Positions 8,891 through 17,914 are shown, counted from the stretch's first letter. The stretch is 64,000 nucleotides of DNA from Novosphingobium sp. AP12 (GCF_000281975.1 NZ_AKKE01000037.1:1-64000); one strand, 5' to 3'. The notes: generated by a model from the sequence alone, not told the origin. Translations and numbers: made by a program.

Positions 8891-9946
8891 TCAGACCGTT
8901 TCGAGGTCGCGCTCGCGGACCATCAGCCCCTCGGCCATGCGGTCGGCGACGAGCGGCGGGGGCAGGTTCTCGGCGGCGGCGATTTCGAGCAGCTCGCGAG
9001 TGCGCGGGCCGATCTCCATGACGCGGCCGCGTACCTGATCGGCGCTTTCGCCGAGGTATTCGGCGGCGACGTTGATGATGCCGCCCGCGTTGACCACGTA
9101 GTCCGGCGCATAAGTGATCCCGCGCGCCATCAGCACATCGGCGAGGTGCGGCGCGGCGAGCTGGTTGTTGGCCGCCCCGCAGACGATACCGGCCTTGAGC
9201 GCCGCGACGGTCGCTTCATCGAGCGCACCGCCAAGGGCGCAGGGGGCGAAGACTTCGGCGTCCTCGGCGACGATGGCCTCGATGCCCACGATCCGCGCTC
9301 CGGTCTGCTCGGCGAGGCGGGCGCAGCGTACCGGGTCGATGTCGGCGATGACGAGGCGGGCGCCTTCCTCCGCCAGCAGGTGGCAAAGCCCGGCGCCGAC
9401 GTTGCCCACGCCCAGCACCGAAACGGTCACGCCCGCGAGCGAGCTGCCGTGGCGCAGGCGCACGGCCTCCTTCATCGCCTCGAACACGCCGAGCGCGGTC
9501 CACGGCGAGGGGTCGCCGCCCGCGAGGCCCGGCAGCGCGGTGCGCCCGGCGACGTGGCGGGTGTGGCGCGCGGCGCATTCCATGTCGGAGACGTCGGTGC
9601 CGACGTCCTCGGCGGTGACGTAGCGGCCGTCCAGCTTCTCGACCGCGCGGCCGAAGGCTTCGAACAGGGCGCGGCGATCGAACTCACCGGCGGGGCGGCG
9701 CAGCACGGCCTTGCCGCCGCCGAAGGGCAGGCGGGCCATGGCGTTCTTGTAGCTCATGCCCTCGGCGAGGCGGAAGGCGTCGGCCATGGCTTCGCTCGAA
9801 TCGGCGTAGGACCACAGGCGGCAGCCGCCCGCTGCCGGCCCGCGCGCGGTCGAATGGATCGCGATCACCCCGTCGAGACCGGCGGCTTCGTCGAACAGGC
9901 GGACATATTCCATCGGTGGCATCATGCGTCGGGTTCCGGCTACCAT
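8891..9946 (-). CDS. Leu/Phe/Val dehydrogenase (Glu/Leu/Phe/Val dehydrogenase family)
   Basis: The enzyme oxidatively deaminates branched-chain or aromatic amino acids to 2-keto acids with NAD. Lys67 lies in GMSYKNAMARLPFGGGKA and the catalytic Lys79 in the same block. DVGTDVSDM and the NAD-binding VLGVGNVGAGL follow. At 351 residues it matches leucine dehydrogenase rather than the longer glutamate dehydrogenases. The ATG at 9946 follows CAGGAG by seven bases. It is divergent from an Lrp-type regulator that probably senses the same amino acids. Confidence 0.88.
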   Translation of the reverse strand: MVAGTRRMMPPMEYVRLFDEAAGLDGVIAIHSTARGPAAGGCRLWSYADSSEAMADAFRLAEGMSYKNAMARLPFGGGKAVLRRPAGEFDRRALFEAFGRAVEKLDGRYVTAEDVGTDVSDMECAARHTRHVAGRTALPGLAGGDPSPWTALGVFEAMKEAVRLRHGSSLAGVTVSVLGVGNVGAGLCHLLAEEGARLVIADIDPVRCARLAEQTGARIVGIEAIVAEDAEVFAPCALGGALDEATVAALKAGIVCGAANNQLAAPHLADVLMARGITYAPDYVVNAGGIINVAAEYLGESADQVRGRVMEIGPRTRELLEIAAAENLPPPLVADRMAEGLMVRERDLETV

Positions 9947-10079
9947 GTTTGCGCTCCTGAGTGAGCTTGGGTCAGGACGCCATTATCGCAGCGATGGCGG
10001 GGGCAATCTCTCCTCGTTTCGGGCTCTGGAGACGATTTACCGCAAGACGTGTTCTAGATTGGCATGATAAGAGGTTAGA

Positions 10080-10541
10080 ATGACCGATCTTGATCCATTC
10101 GAGAGAAAAATTCTCCGCGAGCTTCAGCGCGACGCGAATCAGACGACGGCGCAGATCGCCGAACGCGTGGGCCTGTCCGCATCGCCCTGCTGGCGGCGGA
10201 TCGACAGGCTGGAGCGCGAGGGTTTCATCCAGCGGCGTGTCGCCATCGTCGACCGGCACAAGGTGGGCCTCAACGCGCATGTCTTCGCGCAGGTGAAGCT
10301 GAACGCCCACGGCCGCGCCAACCTCGACGAGTTTGCCGCCAAGATCCGCGAGTTCCCCGAAGTGCTCGATTGCTACGTGCTGCTGGGGTCGGTGGACTTC
10401 ATGATCCGCGTGGTGGCCGAGGACATCAGCGCTTACGAACGGTTCTTCTTCGAGAAACTGTCGCAGCTGCCCGGCGTGCAGGAAATCACTTCGACCGTGG
10501 CGCTGTCCGAGATCAAGGCGACCACTGCGCTGCCCATCTGA
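10080..10541 (+). CDS. Lrp/AsnC family transcriptional regulator
   Basis: The 153-residue protein has the two-part Lrp build. An N-terminal winged helix (about residues 5-60) carries LDPFERKILRELQRDANQ and VGLSASPCWRRIDRLEREG. The C-terminal RAM effector-binding domain ends in ALPI. A ribosome-binding AGAGG lies six bases before the ATG. Its divergence from the leucine dehydrogenase-like gene, across 133 bases, suggests it controls that gene in response to leucine or a related amino acid; this is inference from arrangement. Confidence 0.93.
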   Translation: MTDLDPFERKILRELQRDANQTTAQIAERVGLSASPCWRRIDRLEREGFIQRRVAIVDRHKVGLNAHVFAQVKLNAHGRANLDEFAAKIREFPEVLDCYVLLGSVDFMIRVVAEDISAYERFFFEKLSQLPGVQEITSTVALSEIKATTALPI

Positions 10542-10547
10542 GGCCGG

Positions 10548-11189
10548 TCAATCCGCGTCGGGCTGGCGGGACGGGTGCGCGGCTGCGACCTCGGGGATTG
10601 CGCGCATCGCTTCGCCCGCAGCGAGGAGTGCGGGGTAGGGCGTGAGATCGACGCCGAAGCGCTCGGCGGAATAGAGCTGCGGCACGAGGTAGCAGTCGGC
10701 GAGGGTCGGCGCTTCGCCATAGGCGAAGCCGTCGCCGTGGCGGGCGACCTGCGGCTCCAGCGCGACGAAACCATCGCCGATCCAACGGGCGATCCACGCG
10801 TCGACCTGTGCCTGCGAGGCGCCGAACTCGTTCCGCAGCACCGCCAGTAGACGCAGGTTGTTGAGCGGGTGGACGTCGCAGCCGATCAGCGCCGCCATGG
10901 CGCGAACCACCGCGCGGCCCTCGGCGTCCGCGGGAAGGAGCACTGGCGCGGGCCAGCGCTCCTCGATCCATTCGAGGATGGCGGGACTCTGCGTGAGCAC
11001 CAGCCCGTCCGCCTCCAGCGCAGGAACCAGACCCTGCGGCGCCAGCGCCAGATAGGCAGGATCGCGCTGGCCCCCGATGCGCAGGTCGTGGATTACCTGT
11101 GCGTAGTCCACGCCCTTCAGGCCGAGCGCGATCCGCACCCGGTAGGATGCGGTAGAGCGCCAGTAGCCGTGAAGGACGGGCGCGCTCAT
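10548..11189 (-). CDS. maiA: Maleylacetoacetate isomerase
   Basis: MaiA, a zeta-class glutathione S-transferase, converts maleylacetoacetate to fumarylacetoacetate in tyrosine breakdown. The 213-residue protein shows STASYRVRIALGLKGVDY at the N-terminus, where the family has its catalytic serine-rich motif, and VHPLNNLRLLAVL in the C-terminal helical domain. Its ATG overlaps the TGA of the upstream fumarylacetoacetase gene as ATGA. It is the last gene of the homogentisate operon and converges on the Lrp gene with only 6 bases between the stop codons. Confidence 0.93.
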   Translation of the reverse strand: MSAPVLHGYWRSTASYRVRIALGLKGVDYAQVIHDLRIGGQRDPAYLALAPQGLVPALEADGLVLTQSPAILEWIEERWPAPVLLPADAEGRAVVRAMAALIGCDVHPLNNLRLLAVLRNEFGASQAQVDAWIARWIGDGFVALEPQVARHGDGFAYGEAPTLADCYLVPQLYSAERFGVDLTPYPALLAAGEAMRAIPEVAAAHPSRQPDAD

Positions 11190-12481
11190 GCCGCGGGCAG
11201 CACGACCGCGCGGCACTCGCCGAAGCCGATCGGCACGAAGCCGTCGGCGCGGGCGACCGCCTTGAGGATGACTTCGTCGCCGTCTTCCAGGAACATGCGC
11301 TCCTCGCCATTCGGCAGCGCGACCTTGGTCTTGCCGTTGCCCGATAGCTCCATCAGGCTGCCGAAGCCCTCGGGAGTCGGCGTCGAGATCGTGCCGGTGC
11401 CGAGCAGGTCGCCGGGGCTCAGGTTGCAGCCGTTCGAGGCGTGGTGCGTGACGATCTGCTGCACGGTCCAGTACATGTTCGACGCCGGGCCGACCGAAAG
11501 GCGGTGCGCCTCCGTCCCGGCCTCGCGCATGCGTGCCGTCGATAGGTGGACTTCCAGCTCGATACCGAGCGCGCCGCCCGCCTGATCGTCCTCGTCCCAC
11601 AGATAGGGGAGGGGGCTGGGGTCACCCTCGGGGCGCGGCGGCTGGGCGATGCGGAACGGCGCCATGGCCTCGGCCGTGACCACCCAGGGCGAGATCGTCG
11701 ACTGGAAGCTCTTGGCGAGGAACGGGCCCAGCGGCACGTATTCCCAGGCCTGGAAATCGCGCGCGGACCAGTCGTTGAGCAGGCAGAAACCGGCGATGTG
11801 GTCGGCCGCGCGCTCGATTGGCACGGTGTCGCCCAGCGCATTGCCGCGCCCGATCCAGACGCCGAGTTCGAGTTCGTAGTCGAGCCGTGCGGTTGGGCCG
11901 ACGAGGGGGACCTCCGCCTCGGGGGGCTTGCGTTGCCCGCTCGGCCGCCGGACCGGCACGCCCGAGGGACGCACTGACGAAGCGCGGCCGTGGTAGCCGA
12001 TCGGCACGTACTTGTAGTTGGGCAGCAGCGGATTGTCGGGGCGCAGCAGCTTGCCGATGTTGGTGGCGTGGTGGATGCCGACGTAGAAGTCGGTGTAGTC
12101 GCCGATCGCGGTGGGCAGGTGCATGGCACACTGCGAGGCGGCGTGAAGGTGCGGGCGCAGCGCGGCCTCGCGGACGGCGTCGCACAGCAGCGCGCTCAGC
12201 GACTTGCGCAGCGCCAGCCGGTCGGGCGAGGGGAGCGCGAACGGGGCGTTGAGGGTCGTGCCGGCAAGCGCCTCGCGCACTTCGAGCGGCAGGAGGTCGG
12301 CGATGGCGGCGAGGTCGAGGATCTCGTCGCCGATGGCAACGCCGATGCGCCGGGTGTCACGGTCGGGCGAGAACACGCCGTAGGGCAGGTTCTGGACGGG
12401 GAAATCGGCGTGGCCCATGGCGCTGGCGACCCAGCTTTTGAGCGCGGGATCGTGGGTCTCGTCGATCTGGGGGAAGGTCAT
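11186..12481 (-). CDS. fahA: Fumarylacetoacetase
   Basis: This enzyme hydrolyses fumarylacetoacetate to fumarate and acetoacetate, the last step of homogentisate breakdown. Visible family blocks are [62 protein letters not shown] and [15 protein letters not shown]. The length is 431 residues. The start ATG at 12481 overlaps the hmgA stop as ATGA. The frame is open far upstream, but only as a shadow of hmgA. Confidence 0.95.
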   Translation of the reverse strand: MTFPQIDETHDPALKSWVASAMGHADFPVQNLPYGVFSPDRDTRRIGVAIGDEILDLAAIADLLPLEVREALAGTTLNAPFALPSPDRLALRKSLSALLCDAVREAALRPHLHAASQCAMHLPTAIGDYTDFYVGIHHATNIGKLLRPDNPLLPNYKYVPIGYHGRASSVRPSGVPVRRPSGQRKPPEAEVPLVGPTARLDYELELGVWIGRGNALGDTVPIERAADHIAGFCLLNDWSARDFQAWEYVPLGPFLAKSFQSTISPWVVTAEAMAPFRIAQPPRPEGDPSPLPYLWDEDDQAGGALGIELEVHLSTARMREAGTEAHRLSVGPASNMYWTVQQIVTHHASNGCNLSPGDLLGTGTISTPTPEGFGSLMELSGNGKTKVALPNGEERMFLEDGDEVILKAVARADGFVPIGFGECRAVVLPAA

Positions 12482-13782
12482 GCATCGGGCCCTTTGGCGG
12501 AGTTGGCGGGGAGCTGGGCCTTGCGAAAGCCGGTCCAGCAATCGTCGTAGTCGAGTTGGCACAGCGGCGTTTCCTGCGCGAAACGCGTGGTGCGGAAGGG
12601 AAAACGGCTTTCGAACATGAAGGCCATGGTGTTCTCGATCCGGTGCGGGGCGAGGGTGGCGCCGACCGCCGCGTCGTAGCTTGCGCGGTCCGGGCCGTGG
12701 CCCGACATGCAGTTGTGGAGCGAGGCGCCGCCGGGCGCGAAGCCGCCCGCCTTGGCGTCGTAGGCGCCGTGGATCAGGCCCATGAACTCGCTCATCACGT
12801 TGCGGTGGAACCAGGGCGGGCGGAACGTCGCCTCGGCCACCATCCAGCGCGGCGGGAAGATCACGAAGTCGCAGTTGGCGGTGCCCGGCGTATCGCTGGG
12901 CGATGTCAGCACGGTGAAGATCGAGGGGTCGGGATGGTCGAAGCTGACGGTGTTCATCGTGTTGAAGCGGCGCAGGTCGTACCGGTACGGCGCGAGATTG
13001 CCGTGCCAGGCGACGACGTCGAACGGCGAGTGCGGCAGGGTGGTGGTCCACAGCGTGCCGCAAAACTTCTGGACGATCTCGAAAGGCTCGTCGTCGTCCT
13101 CGAAGCGGGCGACCGGCACCTCGAAGTCGCGTGGGTTGGCGAGGCCGTTGGAGCCGATCGGGCCGAGGTCGGGCAGGCGGAAAAGCGCGCCGTAGTTCTC
13201 GCAGACATACCCTCGCGCCGCGCCGTCCGGCAGTTCGATACGGAACCGGACGCCGCGCGGGATGACGACGATCTGCTCGGGCTCGGCGGGGAGCACGCCC
13301 ATCTCGGTCACGACGCGCAAGGCGCCCTGCTGGGGGACGATCAGCAGCTCGCCATCGGCGTTGAACATCGCGCGGCGCTCCATCGAGCGGTTCGCGGCGT
13401 AGAGGTGGATGCCGATACCAGCCCCGGCCGAAGGGTCGCCGTTGCCGCAGTAAGTGACGAGCCCGTCGATGAAGTCGGTGGGCTCGGCGGGCAGGGGGAG
13501 CGGGTCCCAGCGCAGGCGGTTGGGGGTCGGCGGCGCATCCTCGAAAGGGCCGCTGCGAAGGCGGGTGGGCGCTGCGTAGGGCCGGAACGCGGGGTGGTTT
13601 GCGGTCGGGCGCAGGCGGTAGAGCCATGTGCGGTGGTTCTCGGCGCGGGGCGCGGTGAAGGCAGTCGCGGAGAGCTGTTCGGCATAAAGACCGAAAGGCA
13701 CGTGCTGCGGCGAATTGCGCCCGACCGGGAGCGCGCCCTCAACGGACTCGGTGGCGAAGTGATTGCCGAACCCGGTCATCAT
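12478..13782 (-). CDS. hmgA: Homogentisate 1,2-dioxygenase
   Basis: HmgA opens the ring of homogentisate, using iron, to give maleylacetoacetate. Diagnostic stretches include [10 protein letters not shown] at the N-terminus, [19 protein letters not shown] with the iron-binding His and Glu, and [10 protein letters not shown] with a further His. From ATG 13782 the protein is 434 residues. The adjacent ATG at 13779 is better spaced from the AGG, and a GTG at 13797 follows GGGAGA, so the exact start is uncertain within 18 bases. It is the first gene of a tightly overlapped hmgA-fahA-maiA operon, divergent from a MarR regulator. Confidence 0.95.
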   Translation of the reverse strand: MMTGFGNHFATESVEGALPVGRNSPQHVPFGLYAEQLSATAFTAPRAENHRTWLYRLRPTANHPAFRPYAAPTRLRSGPFEDAPPTPNRLRWDPLPLPAEPTDFIDGLVTYCGNGDPSAGAGIGIHLYAANRSMERRAMFNADGELLIVPQQGALRVVTEMGVLPAEPEQIVVIPRGVRFRIELPDGAARGYVCENYGALFRLPDLGPIGSNGLANPRDFEVPVARFEDDDEPFEIVQKFCGTLWTTTLPHSPFDVVAWHGNLAPYRYDLRRFNTMNTVSFDHPDPSIFTVLTSPSDTPGTANCDFVIFPPRWMVAEATFRPPWFHRNVMSEFMGLIHGAYDAKAGGFAPGGASLHNCMSGHGPDRASYDAAVGATLAPHRIENTMAFMFESRFPFRTTRFAQETPLCQLDYDDCWTGFRKAQLPANSAKGPDA

Positions 13783-13815
13783 GGCCTCGTCGCGCACGAG
13801 TGTCTCCCGTATATG

Positions 13816-13829
13816 GTAACGATTGATAC
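13816..13829. promoter_or_regulatory. Candidate operator between hmgA and the MarR gene
   Basis: The sequence GTAACGATTGATAC is an imperfect palindrome (10 of 14 positions symmetric) in an A+T-rich patch. It sits in the 75-base divergent region between the hmgA and MarR starts. MarR regulators usually bind such dyads over their own promoter and that of the divergent operon. Confidence 0.4.
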
Positions 13830-13857
13830 TACATAAGGATTGATGGAGTGGTGTCAA

Positions 13858-14331
13858 ATGTTACTAACGCCCATGACCGAGAGCCGCCTCAGCCTGGACG
13901 CCTTCATTCCGTATCGCCTGTCGTTCACCTCGACGCTGGTGAGCGACAGCATCGCCCGCACGTACGGGCGGCTGTTCGGCATCAGCGTGCCCGAGTGGCG
14001 GGTGATCGCGTGGGTTGCGCAGGCGGACGGCATCACCCAGCAGGACATCTGCGCACGTACCCGGATGGACAAGATGACCGTGAGCCGCGCCACCGCGAGC
14101 CTGACGAAGCGCGGGCTGCTGGAGCGGATGCCCCATGCGGGCGACCGGCGCTCCCACATGCTGGTACTGAGCGGGGAAGGGCGCGCTCTCCACGCCCAGA
14201 TCGCGCCCAAGGCGCTGGAACTGGAAAGCCGGATATTCTCGCGCTTCGACGAAGGCGAGATCGCCGATTTCGTGCAGATGCTGCGGCGGATCGACGCGGC
14301 GGTGCTCGACCTTGGAGAGGACGCCGGCTAG
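13858..14331 (+). CDS. MarR family transcriptional regulator, likely of homogentisate degradation
   Basis: The 157-residue protein has a winged helix typical of MarR. The helix-turn-helix region reads [18 protein letters not shown] and continues into [18 protein letters not shown], the wing with its conserved DxR. I chose ATG 13858 because GGAG lies nine bases before it; TTG 13840, ATG 13843 and ATG 13873 are alternatives. Being divergent from hmgA-fahA-maiA, it most likely represses that operon and responds to homogentisate or a related aromatic; that is inference from arrangement. Confidence 0.88.
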   Translation: MLLTPMTESRLSLDAFIPYRLSFTSTLVSDSIARTYGRLFGISVPEWRVIAWVAQADGITQQDICARTRMDKMTVSRATASLTKRGLLERMPHAGDRRSHMLVLSGEGRALHAQIAPKALELESRIFSRFDEGEIADFVQMLRRIDAAVLDLGEDAG

Positions 14332-14588
14332 GCGCCCGCGGCCTTGTCCATCATGTCCATGAAGTCACGGGCGGTGTTGCGGTCGGCTTCGTTGTCGAAG
14401 GCGACGTCGAGGTCGGGTGCGGCGCCGAACATGAACATCAGCGTCCACAGCGCGAAGCGGCGGCCCTTGTCCTTCTCCATCCCGAAGTCGACGCGCATGC
14501 GGTCGATCCCGGTTTCGAGCGTGGTGGGCGCGATCGTCGCGAGATCGTCGGTGCCGAAATAACGGCGCAGCTGGTCGTCGAAATTCAT
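14328..14588 (-). CDS. Conserved small protein, function unknown
   Basis: The 86-residue product is predicted soluble and acidic, with FDDQLRRYFGTDDLATI at the N-terminus and [16 protein letters not shown] at the C-terminus. I do not recognise a named domain. Coding bias and a clean ATG support it as a gene. Its stop overlaps the stop of the MarR gene by three bases in convergent orientation, so the two transcripts end in each other. Confidence 0.65.
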   Translation of the reverse strand: MNFDDQLRRYFGTDDLATIAPTTLETGIDRMRVDFGMEKDKGRRFALWTLMFMFGAAPDLDVAFDNEADRNTARDFMDMMDKAAGA

Positions 14589-14631
14589 CGGCGCGGCCTA
14601 GCAGGTTATGCCCGGCCTGTCAGGCGGGGGT

Positions 14632-14862
14632 TCAGCCCGTATCCGTGTCCCAGCCGCAGCAGCCGCCGCAGACGGGGTAAGCCACCGCGCCCCAGGCGCT
14701 GGCGATGAAGCCGAGGAAGAAGGCGGTCCAGCCGAGGCCCCAGTTCTCCGCCAGCAGCACGTCCGCCAGCGCCGCCAGCGTGATCAGGATGAAAAATGCC
14801 TCCACGCCGATGTAGGCGAACTTGAATGGCCTCATCGCGCGGGCGGAAAGTCCGTTGCCCAT
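14632..14862 (-). CDS. Small membrane protein, function unknown
   Basis: The 76-residue product has two hydrophobic segments, about residues 15-37 (AYIGVEAFFILITLAALADV) and 42-62. It ends in a cysteine-rich tail, CGGCCGWDTDTG. A GGGAGCAGG ribosome-binding site lies just before the ATG at 14862. The family is not recognised. It lies 81 bases after the threonine dehydratase-like gene on the same strand. Confidence 0.6.
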   Translation of the reverse strand: MGNGLSARAMRPFKFAYIGVEAFFILITLAALADVLLAENWGLGWTAFFLGFIASAWGAVAYPVCGGCCGWDTDTG

Positions 14863-14943
14863 CGCCTGCTCCCGACTCTCTTCGTGTCGTTATACCGAAA
14901 TATATCGCACGAAGGCCGGCGGATCCAAGCGGACTTTGCGAGA

Positions 14944-15915
14944 TCAGTCCGTGCTGGACAGGACTTTCGCAAATGCCTCCGCATCGGTGTTTCCGCCCGA
15001 GAGCACGATGGCGGTGCGGGTCCCCAGCTCGACCTTGCCGGCAAGCACGGCCGCCAGCGCCGCCGCGCCGCCCGGCTCGACGACGAGGCGCAGCTTCGCG
15101 AAAGCGAGGCGCTGGGCGGCGCGCACTTCGGCGGGAGTGACGACGAGGCCGAACGCGCAGCGTGCCTGCAGGATGGCGAAGTTGATCGGCCGGGTCACGG
15201 GTGTCTGCAGCGCGTCGCAGGCGGTTGGGGGCGCGTCGGCGGCCACGCGCTCGATCCGTCCGGCGGCGAGGCTGCGGCAGACGTCGTCCCAGCCTTCGGG
15301 TTCGACCGGGACGATCCGCGCGTCGGGGCAGGCGAGCGCGAGGCCCGCGGTCAGCCCGCCGCCGCCGCAGGGCGCGACCACGAGGTCGGGCCCGCCGCCG
15401 GCCAGCGCCTCCATCTGCGCGGCGATCTCGGTGCCGGTGCTGCCCTGGCCCTCGATGATCCACGGGTCGGCATAGGCATGGACGAGCGTCGCGCCGCGCC
15501 GGGCGCATTCGCGCTCCGCCACTTCGTCGCGGTCCTCGCCGCCGGGGCGGTCGTAGAGCACCACTTCGGCGCCGAGCGCACGGGTATTGGCGAGCTTCAC
15601 GGAGGGGGCATCGATGGGCATGACGATGACGGCGGTGATGCCGAGCCGCCGGGCGGCCCACGCCACGCCCTGCGCATGGTTGCCGCTCGACACGCCGACG
15701 ACCCCGGCCCCGCGTTCGGTCTCGGTGAGGTCGGTCAGGCGGTGCCAGGCGCCGCGAATCTTGAACGCGCCGACGGGCTGGAGGCACTCGGCCTTGCACC
15801 AGATCGTGCGGCCCTCGACCTCGAGCGGGAGGAGGGGCGTGGCGGGCAGGATCTCGGCCACCTTGCGCGCGGCTAGGGCCACGCCGGCGGCGGTCGGGGT
15901 GCGGGTCGGTGTCAT
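14944..15915 (-). CDS. Threonine/serine dehydratase-like PLP enzyme
   Basis: The 323-residue protein belongs to the fold-type II PLP enzymes that deaminate threonine or serine to 2-keto acids. Lys52 in GAFKIRGAW should hold PLP. SSGNHAQGVAWAARRLG and the phosphate-binding CGGGGLTAG are also present, as is a C-terminal SGGNTD. There is no regulatory ACT domain, so it is the short catabolic or serine racemase-like form. The frame extends to TTG 15939, but ATG 15915 begins the homologous part. It follows btaB on the same strand after 54 bases. Confidence 0.87.
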   Translation of the reverse strand: MTPTRTPTAAGVALAARKVAEILPATPLLPLEVEGRTIWCKAECLQPVGAFKIRGAWHRLTDLTETERGAGVVGVSSGNHAQGVAWAARRLGITAVIVMPIDAPSVKLANTRALGAEVVLYDRPGGEDRDEVAERECARRGATLVHAYADPWIIEGQGSTGTEIAAQMEALAGGGPDLVVAPCGGGGLTAGLALACPDARIVPVEPEGWDDVCRSLAAGRIERVAADAPPTACDALQTPVTRPINFAILQARCAFGLVVTPAEVRAAQRLAFAKLRLVVEPGGAAALAAVLAGKVELGTRTAIVLSGGNTDAEAFAKVLSSTD

Positions 15916-15969
15916 GGGCGCGCTTTTAGGGCGTGCCAAGCCCGGAGGGAAGATGCCGTTAGACGGCGC

Positions 15970-16608
15970 TCAGCGCGACAGTCGCACGATCTGGTAATAG
16001 CCGAGCGGACCGCGCTGGTGCTCCAATCGCAGGCCGTGTTCGTGGGCCACGCGCGCCGCCGCATTGCCGAGGTCGAGGCGGGGCGAGACGTGGAACTGCG
16101 TGAGCCATCCCGTCAGCAAGGCTCGCAAGGGATGCGGCAGGCCCGCGCAGTCGCCGAAGTCCACGACGTGGAGCGAGCCGCCGGGCGCCAGCGTTGCGGC
16201 AGCCTGGGCGAGGGCTGCTTCCCAGTCGGGGATCATCGACAGCGCATAGGACAGCATCACGCGCTCGAACCCGTCGCGGCCCAGCAGGCTTTGCGCGTCG
16301 AAGCGGGTGGCGTCGCCCAGCGCCAGAGTGCCCGACATGCCGAGGCGCTTGCGTGCACCGCGCAGCATCTCGCCCGAGATGTCGAGGCCGTGGAGCCGAA
16401 CGCCGCGCCAGTGCTTCGCCACCATCGCCAGGTTGCGCCCGGTGCCGCAGCCGATCTCCAGCACGGACATGCCGGGCCTTGCCTCGAGTTCGCGGATGAG
16501 CCGGTCGCGGCCGAACAGGTAGTACTTGCGCGTCAGGTCGTAGATCGGGCGCTGCCAGCGATAGACCCGGTCCATCAGCGCGGCGTGGTCGGATGCGGTC
16601 GTCGCCAC
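15970..16608 (-). CDS. btaB: Diacylglyceryl homoserine N-methyltransferase
   Basis: BtaB adds three methyl groups from SAM to the homoserine head group made by BtaA, giving the betaine lipid DGTS. The 212-residue class I methyltransferase shows motif I as LEIGCGTGRNLAM, then LDISGEML and LSYALSMIPDW, as in BtaB proteins. Its start is only 5 bases after the btaA stop, and this pairing with a DUF3419 protein is what fixes the call. On its own it could only be called a SAM methyltransferase. Confidence 0.87.
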   Translation of the reverse strand: MATTASDHAALMDRVYRWQRPIYDLTRKYYLFGRDRLIRELEARPGMSVLEIGCGTGRNLAMVAKHWRGVRLHGLDISGEMLRGARKRLGMSGTLALGDATRFDAQSLLGRDGFERVMLSYALSMIPDWEAALAQAAATLAPGGSLHVVDFGDCAGLPHPLRALLTGWLTQFHVSPRLDLGNAAARVAHEHGLRLEHQRGPLGYYQIVRLSR

Positions 16609-16613
16609 GGCGC

Positions 16614-17828
16614 TCAGCCCTTGAACACGTAGAGGTGGACGCCGCCGTAGATCGAGGAGCGGTCGGCGAGGTTGGCCTTGTGTGATTCGGCCTCGCGGTA
16701 GTCCCAGCGATCAAGGATGGCGTCGGGCACGCGGCCGGGCAGGAGCGTGGGCTCGGCGGCGGTGCGGAACAGCACGCGGGCGCCGGGGCGAGCGGTGCGG
16801 GTGATCTCGGTCCACAGCTCGGTCAACTGCGCATCGGTCATCCAGTCCTGCGCGTCGAGCAGGACGTAGCGGTCGTAGCTGGCGTTCCCGGCGGCGGCGA
16901 GGACGTGGGTGAAGTTGGCATGGCGCAGGTCGAGGCGGGCGAGACGCTCGCGCACCTGCGGCAGGTTGGCTTCCTGCAGGTAAGGCGGCAGCGGCGCTTC
17001 GACGCCCTTGCCATAGCCGCGCGAGAAGGCCTGCCAGGCGAAGTAGTTGTCGTTGACCGGGAAGTGGCAGGCCAGCTTCTCCAGCCGTCCGCGCAGCACG
17101 TCCGCCATGGAGTGCCCGCTGGCGAGCGCGTCGTACTGGGCAGGGGGGATGCCGAGGCCGAACAGCGAAGCGGGGTGGCGGGTGAGCCAGCGGACCAGCG
17201 GGCGCTCGAACATCGGGGCGAAGCGCTCGTCGAAGACGCGGCGCTGGTCTTCGAGGGTATCGGCCGCGAGGATTTCGGCGGGGTCGATCTTGTAGATCTT
17301 CGCCACCAGATGCGCCGCGCCGATGAAGCCGCCCAGGAGGCCGTGGCGGTAGACGCCGCGCGTGAAGGCGCCGATGCGGCGGCGGCCGACATGGTCGCGG
17401 CCTTCCCAGTAGCGCCGCGTCGCGTCGCTCAGGTGCGGGGCGAGCTTCTCGCGGTAGAGCGCCAGGTTCTCGGGCCGGTCGGCCTCGGCGACGAAGCGGC
17501 GCAGGTCCGCGTAGTCGAGGTGGCGCACGGCGGCGTGCTTCAGTTCGTTGAGCGCGATGTGGGCGGTGTTGAGGTCGACCACGGTGATGTGCTCGGGGTT
17601 CGCGGTCAGGTACGAAAGCGCGTTGCAGCCGCCGCTGGCGATGGTGATGATCCGGCTGTCGGGCTGGATCTGCATCGCGTCCATGTCGGCGACCGGATCC
17701 TCCCAGATCTGCGCGTAGACCAGGCCCTTGAAGGCCATCGCGAAGGCCTTGTCGAGCAGGCGGCTCTTGCGGGAGCTGTCCTCACGGACGACGGCACCTT
17801 CGATGAGACGGGAGCGGGAAGAGGTCAT
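16614..17828 (-). CDS. btaA: S-adenosylmethionine:diacylglycerol 3-amino-3-carboxypropyl transferase
   Basis: BtaA (DUF3419) moves the 3-amino-3-carboxypropyl group of SAM onto diacylglycerol, the first step to the phosphorus-free betaine lipid DGTS. Family blocks in the 404-residue protein are LVYAQIWEDPVADMDAM, the SAM-binding IASGGCNALSYL with VVDLNTAHIAL, and DAQDWMTDAQLTELW. It forms an operon with btaB. Known DGTS genes are induced by phosphate starvation, and a near-Pho-box lies about 70 bases upstream. Confidence 0.92.
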   Translation of the reverse strand: MTSSRSRLIEGAVVREDSSRKSRLLDKAFAMAFKGLVYAQIWEDPVADMDAMQIQPDSRIITIASGGCNALSYLTANPEHITVVDLNTAHIALNELKHAAVRHLDYADLRRFVAEADRPENLALYREKLAPHLSDATRRYWEGRDHVGRRRIGAFTRGVYRHGLLGGFIGAAHLVAKIYKIDPAEILAADTLEDQRRVFDERFAPMFERPLVRWLTRHPASLFGLGIPPAQYDALASGHSMADVLRGRLEKLACHFPVNDNYFAWQAFSRGYGKGVEAPLPPYLQEANLPQVRERLARLDLRHANFTHVLAAAGNASYDRYVLLDAQDWMTDAQLTELWTEITRTARPGARVLFRTAAEPTLLPGRVPDAILDRWDYREAESHKANLADRSSIYGGVHLYVFKG

Positions 17829-17897
17829 GGCGCCGGGTTCCTTCGTAGGAGTTGTGGCGCAGATGCCCTCGTCCGGTGACCGGGTGATGACGAGGCG

Positions 17898-17914
17898 ATG
17901 GCAGTTTGTGACAG
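17898..17914 (-). promoter_or_regulatory. Candidate Pho-box-like site upstream of btaA
   Basis: On the minus strand the sequence reads CTGTCACAAACTGCCAT, two CTGTCAT-like repeats. The usual PhoB box has an 11-base repeat period; here the period is 10 and the second repeat has one mismatch. It lies 70 bases before the btaA start, a suitable place for an activator site. It is a plausible but imperfect match. Confidence 0.35.

Noticed and set aside
7721..9964. 747-codon plus-strand frame across the RNA methyltransferase and leucine dehydrogenase genes
   Set aside because: It is out of frame with the methyltransferase and antisense to the dehydrogenase; both real genes have complete motifs.
11186..13627. 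813-codon frame taken as one hmgA-fahA fusion-like protein
   Set aside because: Only the part from 12481 is fumarylacetoacetase; the rest is hmgA read in the wrong frame.
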